Origin: Biscogniauxia marginata
Taxonomy: Eukaryota; Ascomycota; Sordariomycetes; Xylariales; Xylariaceae
Assembly (NCBI GenBank): GCA_022695795.1
Contig: MU404056.1
Span: forward strand, 930,001 to 994,000
DNA length: 64,000 nt
Direction of reading: 5' to 3'
The notes below the pieces were generated by a model. It saw only the letters and a list, made by a program, of their open reading frames with translations, did not search any database and was not told where the DNA came from. The translations under genes and the position numbers were made by a program. Below, in pieces: positions 1-10,536 of the stretch (the first letter of the stretch is position 1; each line of letters opens with the position of its first letter).

Positions 1-2936
1 GGATCAAAGACAGGAGACGGGGTCGATTCTTGATAATCGCTAGTTACTCGAACTTTCCAGTTTTCCTACCTACACTAGATTCAACGCGCGCATTTCGAGC
101 TTGGTAAGCAACGTCCAAAGCCCGATCTTGATGTGGTGTATAGTATACTTGCCTCGGGATTTGTCGTGTGGGATATGCGGTATGGTAGGAATAACACGCG
201 GCACCTAGGGAAGATATCGAGGCAGTTGATATGTAAACAATACCGCGCCTTAGGTAATTGTAATGATATCTCTTCGTTCTATAATCACGTTATTGCCCCT
301 GCTAAGAGGTACTGCATCCTGACAATATGTCTTGCCTCTCACATAGACAGCAAAGCAGGCAGATAACCCCCCTCCGCCCCTCGGCAGCATACAGCCGGTA
401 CTACGGGAGCGAAACAAGATACTAATTATAGCAATCCATATCTAGGTAGTTAAGTCTAGAACCCAGAAGACTCTCCCCAGCAGCCAGCATCATCAATCCT
501 CCTTATCTCCATGCCCAGAAAAGCTGTCAAGGTGCCATGGGTTGACCGGCATATGTACTTAGCCTGCCAAAGGTACCTGGTCTACCAAAAGGAGAAAAAC
601 CCCAAGGACCACTCTGAGCTGCGTGAATGAAGGCAGTCCAGAAGTCTACTGGCCCACCGTGTAGCTTCAGAGGCAATGCTCATTGCTCGCCCAGTAAACG
701 ATCCTTGTCAGACTCCTCCAGCGACGGAACCCCCAAATGGCCATCTCGAACAACCAACCCTAAGCGAACGTGATTCACGCGCAGGACGCAATGTTAATGC
801 AACAGACCACGGACTCTGGGACGCACAGTGTATGTCAGACTATTTCTCCGGCATCTATAATTTCTTCTTTCTGCGTCCCGTATGTTGTCATCACGCGCCC
901 CGTTACCCCACGATACGTTTTGGCAGTCGGGAGAGAGAGAGAACTATAGGGACATGAGACAAGCCACAGCGTCAGAGGGCGCCCAATGGGAAAAATTTCT
1001 CTGAACCCGAGCTGGACTGGATTAACTAGTGCTTGTACCGCCGCAGCGCCGTGAATTCTACATCTCTGCTTGTTCACGCAGGTGTGGGACGTCCTGTAAT
1101 GGTAGAGACCTGCATTGCCGTTAGCTGTCCATCGACCACCGTCCAAGAGCCAGAATTGGGCAGGCCCAGATAGGAAGCTCGTACCCCCCGCCTGAGGGAC
1201 GCTGCAGCCGTCGCTGGCATCTTGGCGCGAGTGACCTCGACTCCATCACATCCAACTCGGTTCCGTGGGTTTCTTGCGTTAAGCAGTCCCCTCCCCTAAC
1301 CCCCCCCCACACTACGGCAAGTTTTCTTAAGCGAGGGAGATCCTAGGGCTGTGTCTTGATTCCGGCTGGGCAAGTAACCACATCACGCAGAATATCCAGG
1401 CCTTGCCTCCCCCGTTTTCTATCAGAAGGAAAGAGAAAAAAAAAAAGCAAAAGGAAAATTCGGAGGTTCTTGGCCGCATTGCGTCTTTCTGGCTGTCTTT
1501 GCTGCTAGGTGCCAGTTTAGGACTCTATAGCCGGAAGGCCACATGTACACTCTACCCGTCCATGCCGGGATACATAGATTGATGAAGGAGGAAACAGTGA
1601 CGACTCACAAAAGAAGAAAAGCCGTCAGCCCCAGACCTCTGTCGATTGTCTCTCCGTGATGTATACATACCTAGATATCCACGGGGAAACTACCTAACTC
1701 GCGTGAACAAATTCCAGCCCGATCTTCTCGCTCGAGCGAGTGATGAATTTCAATTCACGCACGTGACACGCTCCCGTCTACCTGTAGGTAATCATGTGGC
1801 GGTGACAGCAGAACCCTTCTCGTGTCTGTCCGTTCCCTTAGTAAGGGGGGGGGATGGGGGGTGGAGGAGGAGGATAGGAACAGAGTTGGAGAAAGGTGGC
1901 TTGTGAGATGTGACAGAACAACGATGCAGCAATGTAGGTACCCATTACCCGGTAACAACCACACCCTTCTTTTTTGTCAAACTTTTTGCTTTTTCCCTCC
2001 CCTCCCCCTCCCAATGTCCCCCTCCTTCCGCGCCATTCACAAACTCCCGGTCTATTCGGCATCAATGCGCGTGAATGTGATAGAAACCCGAGGGGTAGCC
2101 TATGATACCACGTTCGTGATAAACTGGAATTTTTGTTTTCGCTTCTCTCCCTTCACCCGGTTCAACACACCGCTTTGACATGCGTAAGCTGGTGAGAACC
2201 GTGGTTTGGCTGGGAGGTTCTTGGGCTGTAGATCCCTGAGTGTTTACACGGCACACCAGCAATGTTGTTATCCATGCAATTGTATCTCGCTTAAATGGTG
2301 GTTGTGGTAGGGTTGAACCCCTTCAGAGGTGCTGCATTGTCGGGCCCAGGGGCCAGTTTGACACTGGAGGTCAGCCGGCCAGCCAGGAGGCCCGTTCGAG
2401 ATGAACGGCTTGTTGTGCAGAAAGTGGGATTAACATGCCAGTCTAGTTTTTCAACCTCTAGTAGCTCATAATTCGGGCTTAATGACATGTCATCGCGGCG
2501 ACGTGGAGATTGGAGATGGATAATGTCATGGTTATCCAAAAGTAGCATTCTGGATATTATGTTTCTCTGAGTTAGGGGTATAGGTATGGGTATGACCAAT
2601 GGAATAAAATCATCCAATAAGAAAGTCATGGTACAACATCCGCCTCATCCGCCTCATCCGCTCGCTTCCCGAATGCACCTCTGGGCACCCCGATTCTGCC
2701 GGAATTGAATATCAATTGCGCCCCCGGAACGCCGTCATAACTATTAATTTTCTTTAAAGAATTGGCGATCATGACACATAACTTAGGTAGTAGCCGGTGT
2801 CTCAATCAAGACCCCCCGCTTGAAGGAAAAGCCAATAATTTCCCAATAATACCCATCATCCAAAGGAATCAATTATAGCTTGTCCCACCAAACCAAATGT
2901 CCACAGTGTCTGCCCAGTGATATCGTCCCGTCCCAC
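1..2936. other. Intergenic region, no gene recognised
   Basis: No reading frame here resembles a known family, and none joins to a neighbour through a convincing intron. The stretch contains homopolymer and G-rich tracts (for example near 1846-1875) and short AT-rich patches. A 112-codon minus-strand frame at 2291-2629 lacks any recognisable domain. Confidence 0.5.
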
Positions 2937-3785
2937 TCAGTGATATCCATCCCATTCCTCGTGTTTCACGTCAATGTGGTGGTGCTCCACGTCGCCTTCG
3001 ATAGAGTGATTTGGAAGAGCTAGATGGCCCTGTGGGTGGTGGAGTTGCTGATGATCGCACGAAGTAGGCCCATAGTGATCAAATGGAAATGCGGCATCGA
3101 AGGCCGAGTATGTGGTGCCGTGCTGCCACGTGGGATTGGCGTGGTCAGCACAAGATGCTGTGTGGAAGTCGAATGTGTTCGGAGAATTGAACATATCACT
3201 AGCAGGGCTGGACACTAGTGCCGAAGATGAAGCGAATGCATCGGTATCGCTGCAGGGTGTGAGAAGTCGTGGTTGGATTACGGGGGTATTTGTTATAGTC
3301 GGAGATGTCGACATCGGGCCCGGTGTAAGCCCCGGTGTAAGCCGGTTGCTAAAGCCATACTGGGGGATCTCTTGCTTGATCTTCGGAGTAGGCGGCTCCA
3401 ATGGTTGTGGTGGACTAGGAGACCTAGTAGCGGATTCCAACTTGATGCCTTCATCCTTCTTTGCTTTGGGGTCCTTCTTAGATTTGGTGACTCGTGATTT
3501 GGGCGGGCCGGTTCGATTGCGTCGGGTTGGCTCCAGGCCCAGCATAGCAGAGCGGAATCGCGAGTATCTCATTCGGGCGGCATGGCCATTGGTGATCTCT
3601 TGGGCGAGGATTGGGTCATGGGCAACTTTATTCCAATCAATCTAGATCGCATATTAGTCAAGCTCAGCTTCATAGGCTATGGCCATATCATTATATCGGG
3701 TTCTTCAACTCACATCCTTGAGGTTCTTCTGCCGCAGTATCGCAAACAGAAACCTGGTCATGGCATTGTCGTTGTTGGAAGACAT
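2937..3785 (-). CDS. Myb/SANT-like DNA-binding protein
   Basis: Predicted 258-residue nuclear regulator. Exon 1 is 3785-3714 and exon 2 is 3641-2937; the 72-nt intron has a GTGAGT donor, a TGACTAAT branch site and a TAG acceptor, and the join is in phase 0. The N-terminal ~60 residues form a Myb/SANT-like helix-turn-helix: FLFAILRQKNLKD before the intron, then IDWNKVA and NGHAARMRYSRFRSAMLG after it, a pattern familiar from small fungal SANT-type proteins. A lysine-rich stretch (SRVTKSKKDPKAKKDEG) could be a nuclear localisation signal. The rest is Pro/Ser/Thr-rich, then His-rich near the C-terminus, and looks disordered, as in a transcriptional regulator. The start is the first ATG of an exon giving a complete domain. 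The target genes cannot be told from the sequence. It lies 2.7 kb from, and divergent to, a further set of SANT-like modules. Confidence 0.8.
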
Positions 3786-6468
3786 GGCTGCGGTGATTAG
3801 AGATAGGTTGGACTCGATGAACGAGGATGCCAGGTGGTTTCAGGACGAGCGATAGTTCCAAATAAGAAGTGCACAACTGAGTGTCAGGAGTTTCGGGATG
3901 CCACTCTGGATTATCAGGACAACCTGAACATGTGGAGTTGGAAATCAACAAGTGAGTCACAAACTGACCAGTCGTGAAAGTCGGTGAGGAGAGAGAAGGG
4001 AGATATATGCGAAATTCTCAGATAAAGCTCCTTGGGAGCTTGGGGACTGGTTGGGCGTATCACATTAGGCTGGCGATCGAGTATGATGAGGCGACATAGG
4101 GCTACAGTGTGGGGAGGAGAAGAATGGTCAAGTGGCAAGCGGACGAAGCCGTTTGACCACGGGATAATGGAGCTGAATAAGGACTAGTGAGCATCTAAGA
4201 GAAGAGACTTAAGTAGTGATCCGAAGAAAGGAAATGAAGATAATGTCGTTTGCTGCTGGGCTTTCGGGACGAGAGGGAGCGACAGGGATCAAACGCCATG
4301 ACAAGATACATACGCTGGAGACACTCCTTTTAAGTGCTTGCATGAAAAGCACGCTTAGTGCTACTGCTATTTATTATCAAGGGAACCTGACGTACGACAG
4401 AGAGGATGAAAGACAAGGGTTGCCTGGGTTGCCTAGCAACTCCAAGTACGGCGGGACGAGGCGAACATCATGGACAAACTTGGTTTGGTCTCCGGGGATT
4501 TACCTGGAAAATTATATAAAATTATATTGGTGGGGGTGGAAAGGCGAAAGTGGGATGAGACGCGACACACCGCGTAAAGTGGTTGTTGATCCCTACCCCG
4601 GTCGTGTCCGTGTGGGTGATGGTAGTGGTAGTGGTAGTGGTGGTGGTGGTGATGCTGCCAATTGCGCTCGTTCGACTAACAGCCAAATAGAAAAAGGAAA
4701 AAAAGAAAAAGAAAAGAAAGACAAAACCATGCAAGGGTTGCCTGCATGGCGTACCTTGAAAAGATGACATTATCCCAAGGGGGCATTTCTCCTTGATCTT
4801 ACCGAAAAGAGAGAGCACTGCTGCACTATTAAACCCACCAGCCCACCAACCCACTGTAGCTGGCCAGCTAGTGTAGGCTGGACAGAGAGAGAAAACGGCG
4901 ATGCAACAGATGCTCAATTCAGGAACCGATTCCTACGCAATGGCACTCGCCACAGGCTGGAATTGCCGGGCGGAGGACCGCAGCCGGGCCTTTGTAGGTG
5001 AAACGCGTGAGTCATCCTCCAGAATTGAGGGGGCTGGGGCGGGATTGAGCTCGCTATGTTCGAGATGCTCTCGAGTCTTCTTCTAGCGGTGATTGTCACA
5101 AGAATCTGGTAGTGAAACTGCTATCACTTGCACCACTGGCTGCGGAACCCCGGAGATCGATGCAGACCCTGCAAGCCATTGTCACATTCAGCTGCAAGTA
5201 CAGCTCCAGGGGCACGCAGGCAGGTTGCCTATCTGGGCGATGGGCACTGATGTATTGATGTTGGCTGTGGAAGCGCGGCAGAAACAAAAACCGAAGTCGT
5301 ATTCATCGAGTCCAGATCGCATGAGTCTTCTCCACTCGGTGGAATCGAATCGAGTCGGACTGATTGGTTCGCTGGCCGGTGGTGGTTCGGTTTCCTACAC
5401 CGGAAACAGTGCTGAGTCTTCCTTGGTCGAGTTGCCTGGAGGTGGTATCTCATCTAGGGGTAAAGCATCGGTTGGGAACAGAGACGATCGAGGTGTGGAT
5501 GGGAGAGCAGGGGGCCGTCAGGCACTAATGCCCGTACATGGAAAAGGAAAGAAGGAGAAATGACGCGTTGGGGTCCAGAAGGTCCAGACGCACCAGCACT
5601 GTGCAGGCAGGTCAATCACGTCCCAGTCGCCAACTCACGTGAAGTTTCAGCATCCGTGCACCTGCCCGTAGTGGTTGCAGGCTAAGATTGACGGATCATT
5701 GTGTCATTGGCTACTCTCCGACGTGCCTTATCCATGTCGGCGGAATGGACGGCAGCCCTCCGGTCACATTTAGGTACAGGTACCTAGCATATGGACGGGA
5801 AGTCCGCTTGCCAACATAATACAGCAATTAATCCCACTGCATCGTGCGGCATTCAGCAGCAGTAACAGGTAACAGCTTACCTAGTTGGTCTCAAATTTGT
5901 GGCAGCTGCCTGCGTTTATGTATGTAGTATATATGAACTTGTATATTCCATACATGCATGCATGCATATTTCCATAATCAAGGCGTCTCTCAAAATATGA
6001 CAGGAAAACTGACAGGTATGTATGTAGGTCTGGTAATTCCGTACATGTGTTCGCGCAGTATCATCAAGTCGAGTGTGTTGTAGGTACAGTAGGTACTCCG
6101 CACAGGTACCTTAGGTAGACTTAGCACGCTTAAAGTGGGCACATGAGATGTAAACCGTACGTGGGAACTGATATGTACCGAGGAAAGGTATCACGTGATG
6201 CTTGTGACCAATTGGAGGTACACAGGTAATCGGGTGGGAGTTGGGGCCACATAAAACCCCCCGTGTCGGAGCTCAGCTTAGACTCGACGACCCACTGCTC
6301 CAATTCAAGCTCATGTCCATTCTTTCTCAACCTCTCAAAAGCTCCCATCTCTACCAATTTCTTTGATTTGCACGTGAATAATAGCTTACCCAACTTAGTT
6401 CCGCCCCTCTAGTCGCTGTCCTCTGAACCCTAGTCTCAACCTCCCGAGGCCGCCCCCCCAAGTTGAAG
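3786..6468. other. Intergenic region between divergent SANT-like genes
   Basis: About 2.7 kb between two divergently transcribed SANT-like genes. It holds a GGT/GTA trinucleotide run near 4620-4650, A/G-rich tracts near 4690-4725, and TAGGTA/GGTACCT motifs near 5770-6120. The long frames at 4216-4767 and 5093-5563 are low-complexity and resemble no family. Most of it is probably promoter and leader DNA. Confidence 0.45.
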
Positions 6469-7527
6469 ATGAACAAGAACTGGAATGACCGGGCTGACAA
6501 GGACCTGTTCTTCACCATCCTCTCTGTCAAGAATATCGGTGTAATAAGCGGTTCCGAATGGACTACAATTGGCAACCATATGCGTTCCCTCGGTTACGGC
6601 TTCACGAATGAAGGATGTCGGTGAGTCGGTCATGTTCCTTAGGCTAGGTACTTCCGCCCCGAGATGCCAGTCACCCAATGTCTTGAGCTCTTTTTTTTCT
6701 TTTTTTTGCTTTTTCTTTCTTGCGCGCGTTAAGCTTGGTTCGTCGGCCGAGCGCATTATAAATAGCTTCCTGTGAGACTTCCGTGGGCACCTTCATATTG
6801 CGTTTCGCGTACATCCTTTCGGTCCGACGAAGTAAGGCTATATCTACCTGTCAAAGATAAGCCTGCAAGCCATGTTTCAAGGTGACAAGGTCGATAACAA
6901 TGTGCATTGATCATCAGCGACTGTTCTTTTGCCGGGTCTAGCTGATGTTTACTCAATTATTCAACGGAGTCATCGAGTTACGGCATCTCAGGGGAATTAA
7001 ACTGACGCGGATTAGTCAACATTTTCAAGGCCTCCGTCGTGCTCAGCATAAGGCCGATACGTCGAACGGACCTCTGCTAGATAGTCAGCGCAGGAATGAT
7101 CCGACGGATAATCCCATTACACGCCGGCCTGGCCCTGGTCGCGGGCGACCTAGGAAGCAACCGCCAACTCCCATTGCCAACGCCGAGCAGTCAGCGGTGC
7201 AACCTGCCGAAGCATCTGGTTCAGCACCGTCAGAGCAGACGAGTGCGCCTGCTGCGCCCATTAGTGTGCCAATGCAAGTATCTGTTCCCGTTCAGGAAAC
7301 GGACTCATTGAGCCTGGTGCAAGGCGATGAGGAACTCGAAGAGCAGCCTTCGAAACGCCCACGCCTTAATAAGGACGGACAGGGTGATAACGAAGACGAG
7401 GCTGTTTTAGCATTGGCGGCTCATAGTCTTCCGGGCTCTGATGACCACTACGGGAACTCAGAGTAAGTATTCTGGCGCCCTGGCAACTTGGTTCTCACTA
7501 TTCTGTAGTTACTACGGCGAAGCGTAG
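6469..7527 (+). CDS. SANT-like protein with AT-hook
   Basis: Predicted 205-residue DNA-binding protein. Exon 1 (6469-6620) encodes NWNDRADKDLFFTILS through LGYGFTNEGC, a SANT/Myb-like fold. It joins in phase 2 to exon 2 at 7016, restoring R-QHFQGLRRAQ, the expected third helix. The 395-nt intron has a GTGAGT donor and CTGAC before the TAG acceptor. Residues 92-98 are GRGRPRK, a textbook AT-hook for minor-groove binding. The remainder is Pro/Ala/Gln-rich, then acidic, with a basic PSKRPRL that may be a nuclear signal. A last intron (7463-7508, GTAAGT...TAG) would give the C-terminus NSDYYGEA ending at 7527. If it is retained, translation stops at 7466 with 200 residues. Exon 1 is homologous to the modules at 8253, 8697 and 9676 and shares their phase-2 junction. 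Confidence 0.7.
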
Positions 7528-8252
7528 AGCATGTTCAATTTCATGGGCTAGAAAGTGAAGCCTCGTTAGATCGCCGTGCGGTTTTGGGAAGTATGTCAAA
7601 TGGCCTTATCAAATTGCCTTTTCAAACAATTTCGCTCCTACTGGATTCGGTCAGCGGCCTACGTTCGCAGCAGCAACGTGCCTGACTTACGTGCGTCTCT
7701 AGGGTGATGTGCTGAATGTATCGTATCTCGCTAGCATTGCCTCTTCAAGCTCCTGGGCCGGCGTGCTGAGGGTTATTTCGAGCGTTTTCGGGGAAGAAGC
7801 AAAGGGAGTTCGCTTGGGAAGTATGTGTACAACATTACGGCATTGCGTTGATTGGGGGGGGATTTCAGGTGTTGTGGACGAGGATCAGTTGCGATTGAAG
7901 AGAAGAAAAAATGACAGGGATAGGCAACAAGACCAGGTAGCCTGTACCAGAGTGCTTGTATTCACGCGTCACAGTGAAGGCGCCAACTCCCCCACGGCCT
8001 TGCTGAACGCACACTAGAGGTTCAACAAAATTGACCTGGACATTTTATTTTGACTGAAGTCAAAGCTCCTGCTCAGCATCAAAATAATCCCTTGCCTTAT
8101 ACATGCACTTCGTCTCCTCTCTTACCCATCTGCACCCTTATTCATGATAATCTGCCTCATCTACACACTATCATCCATTCCATTGTTTTCTTATTTCTCT
8201 ACTCGAGAGCTTAACAACATCCCGACGTCCACTACAATCGTCACTTCCTACC
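7528..8252. other. Intergenic region, no gene recognised
   Basis: A 102-codon plus-strand frame (7709-8017) shows no domain and no homology to the flanking SANT modules. From about 8030 the DNA becomes pyrimidine-rich, as expected of a fungal promoter and leader for the exon at 8253. Confidence 0.4.
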
Positions 8253-8410
8253 ATGTCGGGGGCCAATAAAGGTACTTGGACTGCCGAGTTCCATGAATCT
8301 CTAGCAGTGTCCCTCTTCACGGTCATGGGGCCATTCACTCCTGAGAAGCAGGCTGCTCTAGTCGAAGCAATGAGCCAGCGAGGACATAACGTATCCTGGG
8401 AAGCTATTCG
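8253..8410 (+). CDS. SANT-like first exon (module B), partial gene
   Basis: An ATG in a CTACCATG context opens 52 codons plus two bases ending at a perfect GTGAGT donor. The peptide includes GTWTAEFHESLAVSLF and ends RGHNVSWEAI-(R), clearly paralogous to the first exons at 8697 and 9676 (tryptophan, hydrophobic helix, then G[HY] and a final Arg split across the junction in phase 2). No matching second exon follows before the next module. Two readings are possible: a decayed tandem duplicate, or an alternative first exon splicing to the shared exon at 10055, which would give R-QHLTKLRRK in frame. DNA after the donor resembles that after module C, supporting local duplication. Confidence 0.5.
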
Positions 8411-8696
8411 GTGAGTTACAACTTCCTTTTTATCTGACGTTTCCCTTGGTACGATGTTGTGACCTGCTTGTTGTTGAGGTGATGCGTGCCGCGTGACTAT
8501 ATAATCCCATGTTTCTTCTCTACCAGCCCATCACAACACCACACCATCAATCATCCCTTCCTCCTTCACCGAGCACCCACAGTTCACCTACGATCCACAT
8601 CACGACTCAACTTCTTCTCGATCGATCAACCCACGCCTCTGTATCCCCAGCTCTCATTTCCCATCTTTCCCATCCTTCACCAACAAGCAAGCCAAA

Positions 8697-8842
8697 ATGG
8701 CCAAGTGGGATGATGCGATGGAGAGTCAGCTCTTCCAATCCGTCTTCTACGTCCTGAATCCTCAGCTCTCCCACGAGAACCAAGCTGCCATCGTTGCCAG
8801 AATGACGGAGCAGGGCTACGATGTTAACTGGAACGCCATCAG
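8697..8842 (+). CDS. SANT-like first exon (module C), partial gene
   Basis: An ATG after a pyrimidine-rich leader opens 48 codons plus two bases and ends at a GTAGGT donor. The peptide includes KWDDAMESQLFQSVFYVL and ends EQGYDVNWNAI-(R). It aligns with module B and with the first exon of the gene at 9676, and shares the phase-2 end. No dedicated second exon was found in the 833 bases before the next ATG. Splicing to the acceptor at 10055 would keep the frame and complete the third helix (R-QHLTKLRRK). It could equally be a truncated duplicate. Confidence 0.5.
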
Positions 8843-9675
8843 GTAGGTTATGGGTTTATTCTATGAGCTGTCCTTACTTCCGTTTCCCTTTCATGGTGCC
8901 ATGTTGATGCATCTCTTGATCTGAGCTGCCTTGTACACTATACATACGACCATCTAAGTATATGTACTTACGATGTCATTTTTCCACTGAGACACCTAGA
9001 GGCCGTCTTGGTCCCTTCCGCTTTCTTCAGCCATTGCCTACATTTTCGTTCCATACTTTTATCGCTGCCATACTTCCTATCCGTTTTCCTTTGATCATTT
9101 GAATTTTCCTATATTTCCGCGCTCTTCGTTCCTGCCTTGTCGCTGCACATGCTCCGAGGGAAATATGCACACTGAGGTCCCGAGCTCCACGAGGACATTA
9201 TGGTTGCCATGGCCGACGTTCTCCTGCTCTGAAGTATGTGTACTTCATGTTTTGTACCCTCGACTTTGTCACTTGTCACGGGTTCCACTTTTTCGCCACA
9301 ACTCTCATTGGCCAATTGACTATACCATTGGCTAGTCAGATCGCCCTGTCGACTATACAAATTGTCTGGTCGATGATCGCGAGCAGCCAGTTCCCCTGAC
9401 GATGACCACCACACCACAATCCTGATTTTTTTCGCGTCCCGTTCACAAAAGCTCACACACTTCTGAGTTCTGAGGATTATTTCCCACTCCTCTCCATTTC
9501 CAGCCTTCAGCAGCACACCCTCTTTCCTTCCCACAACAATCACGCGACTACTTATCCCCCTCCTCAACATCAACCATTTATTTCTTCTCTCAACCACGAA
9601 CCTCCTACCAACCAACACAATCACTTCATATTTCTTTTATTTTTCATCTCGTTTCATTTCGAGCTCATCGCCACA
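8843..9675. other. Intron or promoter DNA between SANT modules
   Basis: This is either the leader and promoter of the gene at 9676 or part of a long intron joining module B or C to exon 10055. It is strongly C/T-rich on the plus strand, especially 9480-9660, as in many fungal promoters. No coding exon was recognised. Confidence 0.4.
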
Positions 9676-10536
9676 ATGGATATCAACAAATCTGGCCGTA
9701 CCCTCTGGAGCGATGCCACGCACACGAACCTGCTCCTGGCCGTCATCGAGCACGCCCCTCCCAACCAAGCTGAGTGGGACGAAATCATCGCCCAGGTTCA
9801 GCGCCAGGGCTACAGCTACTCCGCCAGCGCCGCCTTGTAATGACATGATCTCCTTCCTAGCCATCCAGCATACCCTACCATGCTCACTCTGATTTATGTT
9901 TCACTTACTCTCTCGCGGCCCCGCACGCGGCCCCACTAACCACCAGCTCTCATTCTTTTCACTCTCATAATTTTTTCTTCATTCAATCTTTCTTTTTCTT
10001 TCTTTTCTCCTTTTCTCTGCTCCATCGGATACTAACACGTCATACTCTCTACAGACAGCACCTCACCAAGCTCCGCCGCAAGGAGCAAGTCAACAGCAAC
10101 GGCAACGGCGACTCCAGCCCTGGCCCCAGCCCCGGCCCCGGCCCCAGCGCCTCTTCTCCCATCGGCACCCCGAAGAAGGGCCGCTCCAAGGCCGGCAGCG
10201 CCAAGACCACTCCCGCCGGCAGCAAGCGCAAGCCTGCTCAGCAACGCCAGCTTCAAGGCCTCGGTGATGACGACGATTATGAGCCGACCCCGACCAAGAA
10301 GAAGATTAAGACTGAGAAGTGAGTCTGACCCCGTCTTTAACTTCTCTTATTGTCTCATTGTTTTTTCTTTTCAACGATTCCCTCTTTACTTGCTCTCTCC
10401 CCACCTCCCTTCCTCCTATTTTCTTTTTTCTCTTGTCCTTCGACTTGTATGACTGACGAGTACCCGCAGTGGGACGAGCGGCTTCATGAAGCGAGTCTTG
10501 GCCTCCAGCCAGGACGACGATGATGACTTGATCTAG
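9676..10536 (+). CDS. SANT-like DNA-binding protein (module D)
   Basis: Predicted 163-residue protein in three exons: 9676-9836, 10055-10318 and 10470-10536. The first junction (phase 2) restores SAAL-QHLTKLRRKEQ. Its intron carries a perfect TACTAAC branch box at about 10030. The second intron (GTGAGT...GCAG, CTGAC branch) restores TEN-GTSGFMKRVLASS and an acidic DDDDDLI terminus. Residues 1-70 form a Myb/SANT-like helix-turn-helix (TLWSDATHTNLLLAVIE, then WDEIIAQVQRQGYSYS). The middle is a Gly/Pro repeat followed by basic, linker-histone-like stretches (GTPKKGRSKAG, SKRKPAQQRQ). This suggests a small chromatin or DNA-binding protein in the nucleus. The same acceptor (10055) is in frame with the orphan first exons at 8253 and 8697. 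Confidence 0.75.

Noticed and set aside
4216..4767. 183-codon frame with Gly/Ser and Lys/Glu repeats
   Set aside because: Built on trinucleotide and A/G-rich low-complexity DNA in a promoter region; no conserved pattern.
7709..8017. 102-codon frame between SANT genes
   Set aside because: No domain, no splice partner, no resemblance to neighbours.
8486..8757. Two overlapping open frames between SANT modules B and C, considered as exon 2 of module B
   Set aside because: They are translations of pyrimidine-rich leader DNA (Ser/Pro/His/Leu-rich), lack the expected QHxxKLRR helix and run into the ATG exon of module C in other frames.
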